A model generated the notes under the pieces. That model was given only the letters and a program-made list of their open reading frames with translations. It was not told the DNA's origin and did no database searches. The position numbers were made by a program, and so were the translations under genes. DNA of 5,654 nucleotides, from positions 1-5,654 of the forward strand of contig JASIBM010000167.1 of NCBI GenBank assembly GCA_030045175.1. Reading direction: 5' to 3'. This DNA is from Streptosporangiaceae bacterium (GTDB lineage Bacteria > Actinomycetota > Actinomycetes > Streptosporangiales > Streptosporangiaceae). Below, in pieces: positions 4,993-5,654 of the stretch (positions are counted from its first letter, which is position 1; each line of letters begins with the position of its first letter).

Positions 4993-5043
4993 TGCTCGTC
5001 GCCGTCGGTTGATTCGCCTTGGCCGGCGCGTCGGCCCCCATGA

Positions 5044-5065
5044 TCGAACAGTTGTTCGCTAGGGT
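5044..5065 (+). promoter_or_regulatory. LexA (SOS) box with recA distal promoter -10
   Basis: TCGAAC-AGTT-GTTCGC (5044-5059) matches the actinobacterial SOS box TCGAAC-N4-GTTCGA in all but the last base. TAGGGT (5060-5065) directly abuts it as a -10 element, so bound LexA would block RNA polymerase. No good -35 is visible. Transcription would start near 5072, giving recA a 5' leader of about 170 bases. Confidence 0.88.
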
Positions 5066-5086
5066 GGCTTCTGCCGGTAGCTTTTC

Positions 5087-5130
5087 CCGGTGCCGCAGGC
5101 GTCCTGTGGCACCGGCCGGCTACCGGCCGG
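5087..5130 (+). repeat. Two overlapping hairpins in the recA SOS leader, with an 11-bp tandem repeat
   Basis: Hairpin 1 pairs 5087-5099 (CCGGTGCCGCAGG) with 5103-5115 (CCTGTGGCACCGG), 13 pairs with one G-U and a CGT loop. Hairpin 2 pairs 5112-5119 with 5123-5130 (CCGGCCGG both, loop CTA). They share 5112-5115, so they compete for those bases. ACCGGCCGGCT is repeated in tandem (5111-5121, 5122-5132). Neither has a U-tract. Confidence 0.65.
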
Positions 5131-5147
5131 CTCGGCGTCCGCGCGAA

Positions 5148-5170
5148 TTGTCAGTGGCTGCGCGTAGCGT
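5148..5170 (+). promoter_or_regulatory. RecA-NDp promoter (LexA-independent DNA-damage promoter)
   Basis: TTGTCAGTG (5148-5156), eight bases, then TAGCGT (5165-5170). This is an exact match to the actinobacterial RecA-NDp motif TTGTCRGTG-N8-TANNNT, the LexA-independent DNA-damage promoter class activated by PafBC in mycobacteria. Transcription would begin near 5177, about 65 bases before recA. Confidence 0.92.
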
Positions 5171-5231
5171 CGACACTGAATTAGACGACACTGACTGCAC
5201 GGCACTTAGCAGACGACATGCCCTCGATCAC

Positions 5232-5236
5232 GGGAG
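5232..5236 (+). promoter_or_regulatory. Ribosome-binding site of recA
   Basis: GGGAG five bases before ATG 5242. It supports this start, which gives an N-terminus several residues longer than many actinobacterial RecA proteins. Confidence 0.75.
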
Positions 5237-5241
5237 TTCAC

Positions 5242-5654
5242 ATGGCACCGAACGACAAGGCGGGCGGTAGCAAGGCTGGGGACAAGGAGAAGGCCCTCGA
5301 GACCGCCCTCGCCCAGATCGAACGGCAGTTCGGCCGTGGTGCGGTTATGCGGCTCGGCGACGACACCAGAACTCCCGTCGAGGTGATCCCGACCGGCTCG
5401 ATCGCACTCGACGTCGCGCTCGGCATCGGTGGCTTGCCCCGTGGCCGGATCGTCGAGATATACGGACCTGAGAGCAGCGGCAAAACGAGTCTTGCGTTGC
5501 ATGCCGTGGCGAACGCGCAGAAGGCGGGCGGGATCGCCGCCTTCATTGACGCCGAGCACGCGCTTGACCCGGAGTACGCCAAGAAGCTCGGCGTCGACAC
5601 CGACGCGCTGCTCGTCTCGCAGCCGGACACGGGGGAGCAGGCGCTGGAGATCGC
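5242..5654 (+). CDS. recA: Recombinase A (RecA), N-terminal part
   Basis: ATP-dependent strand-exchange protein for homologous recombination and coprotease for LexA cleavage in the SOS response. 137 complete codons are visible before the right edge, of a usual 340-380. The N-terminal polymerisation helix is ALETALAQIERQFGRGAVMRLG (18-39). Walker A is GPESSGKT (75-82). FIDAEHALDP (101-110) holds the catalytic glutamate at 105 and is followed by YAKKLGVD. QPDTGEQALEI ends the visible part. The first 15 residues (Lys/Gly/Asp-rich) are a short variable extension. It is controlled by a LexA-box promoter and a RecA-NDp promoter just upstream, the usual double control in actinobacteria. Nothing in the visible part suggests an intein. 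Confidence 0.98.
   Translation, partial: MAPNDKAGGSKAGDKEKALETALAQIERQFGRGAVMRLGDDTRTPVEVIPTGSIALDVALGIGGLPRGRIVEIYGPESSGKTSLALHAVANAQKAGGIAAFIDAEHALDPEYAKKLGVDTDALLVSQPDTGEQALEI

Noticed and set aside
4911..5012. Plus-strand 33-codon frame MGLTSRVPGSLP... directly after the DUF3046 stop
   Set aside because: No ribosome-binding site or family motif, and it overlaps the probable terminator hairpin at 4964-4992.
5206..5630. Two minus-strand frames opposite recA
   Set aside because: Antisense shadows of the RecA coding sequence.
1..5654. tRNA, rRNA, CRISPR array, transposase or phage genes
   Set aside because: No cloverleaf, spaced direct-repeat array, rRNA-like segment or mobile-element protein was seen on either strand by eye.

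Overview
The window looks like a chromosomal segment of a high-GC actinomycete. Codon third positions are overwhelmingly G or C. A DUF3046 gene sits directly upstream of recA, a hallmark actinobacterial arrangement. The recA control region carries both an actinobacterial LexA box and the actinobacterial RecA-NDp promoter motif, and the sulfite reductase is of the mycobacterial/streptomycete SirA (NirA) type. I cannot assign a genus.

The left two thirds (about 3806 down to 3, minus strand) is one sulfite-assimilation/siroheme operon. In transcription order it holds a 32-residue cysteine leader peptide not listed by simple ORF calling (3708-3806), a ferredoxin-dependent assimilatory sulfite reductase (2012-3652), a 59-residue zinc-ribbon protein overlapping it by ATGA (1836-2015), a bifunctional CysG-type siroheme synthase (545-1777), and a sirohydrochlorin chelatase overlapping that by GTGA and running off the left edge. 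The last two enzymes make the siroheme that the reductase needs, so cofactor and apoenzyme are co-expressed. The leader's last cysteine codons lie inside one arm of a 13-bp hairpin whose other arm reaches the reductase ribosome-binding site. This suggests cysteine-responsive translational attenuation.

The middle (about 3819-4560) holds a small minus-strand gene (4177-4392) with its own promoter, a strong Shine-Dalgarno sequence and a Cys-rich tail ending in CC. The encoded peptide has the architecture of a RiPP (possibly lanthipeptide-like) precursor, but no modifying enzyme is in the window. It is followed by two strong hairpins that probably end its transcript.

The right part is plus strand. 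A short DUF3046 gene (4715-4909) appears to be leaderless, driven by a promoter placed exactly one leader-free step upstream. recA follows (5242 to the right edge, partial), preceded by a LexA-controlled promoter and, about 100 bases closer, a LexA-independent RecA-NDp promoter. Competing hairpins lie between the two, present only in the longer SOS transcript.
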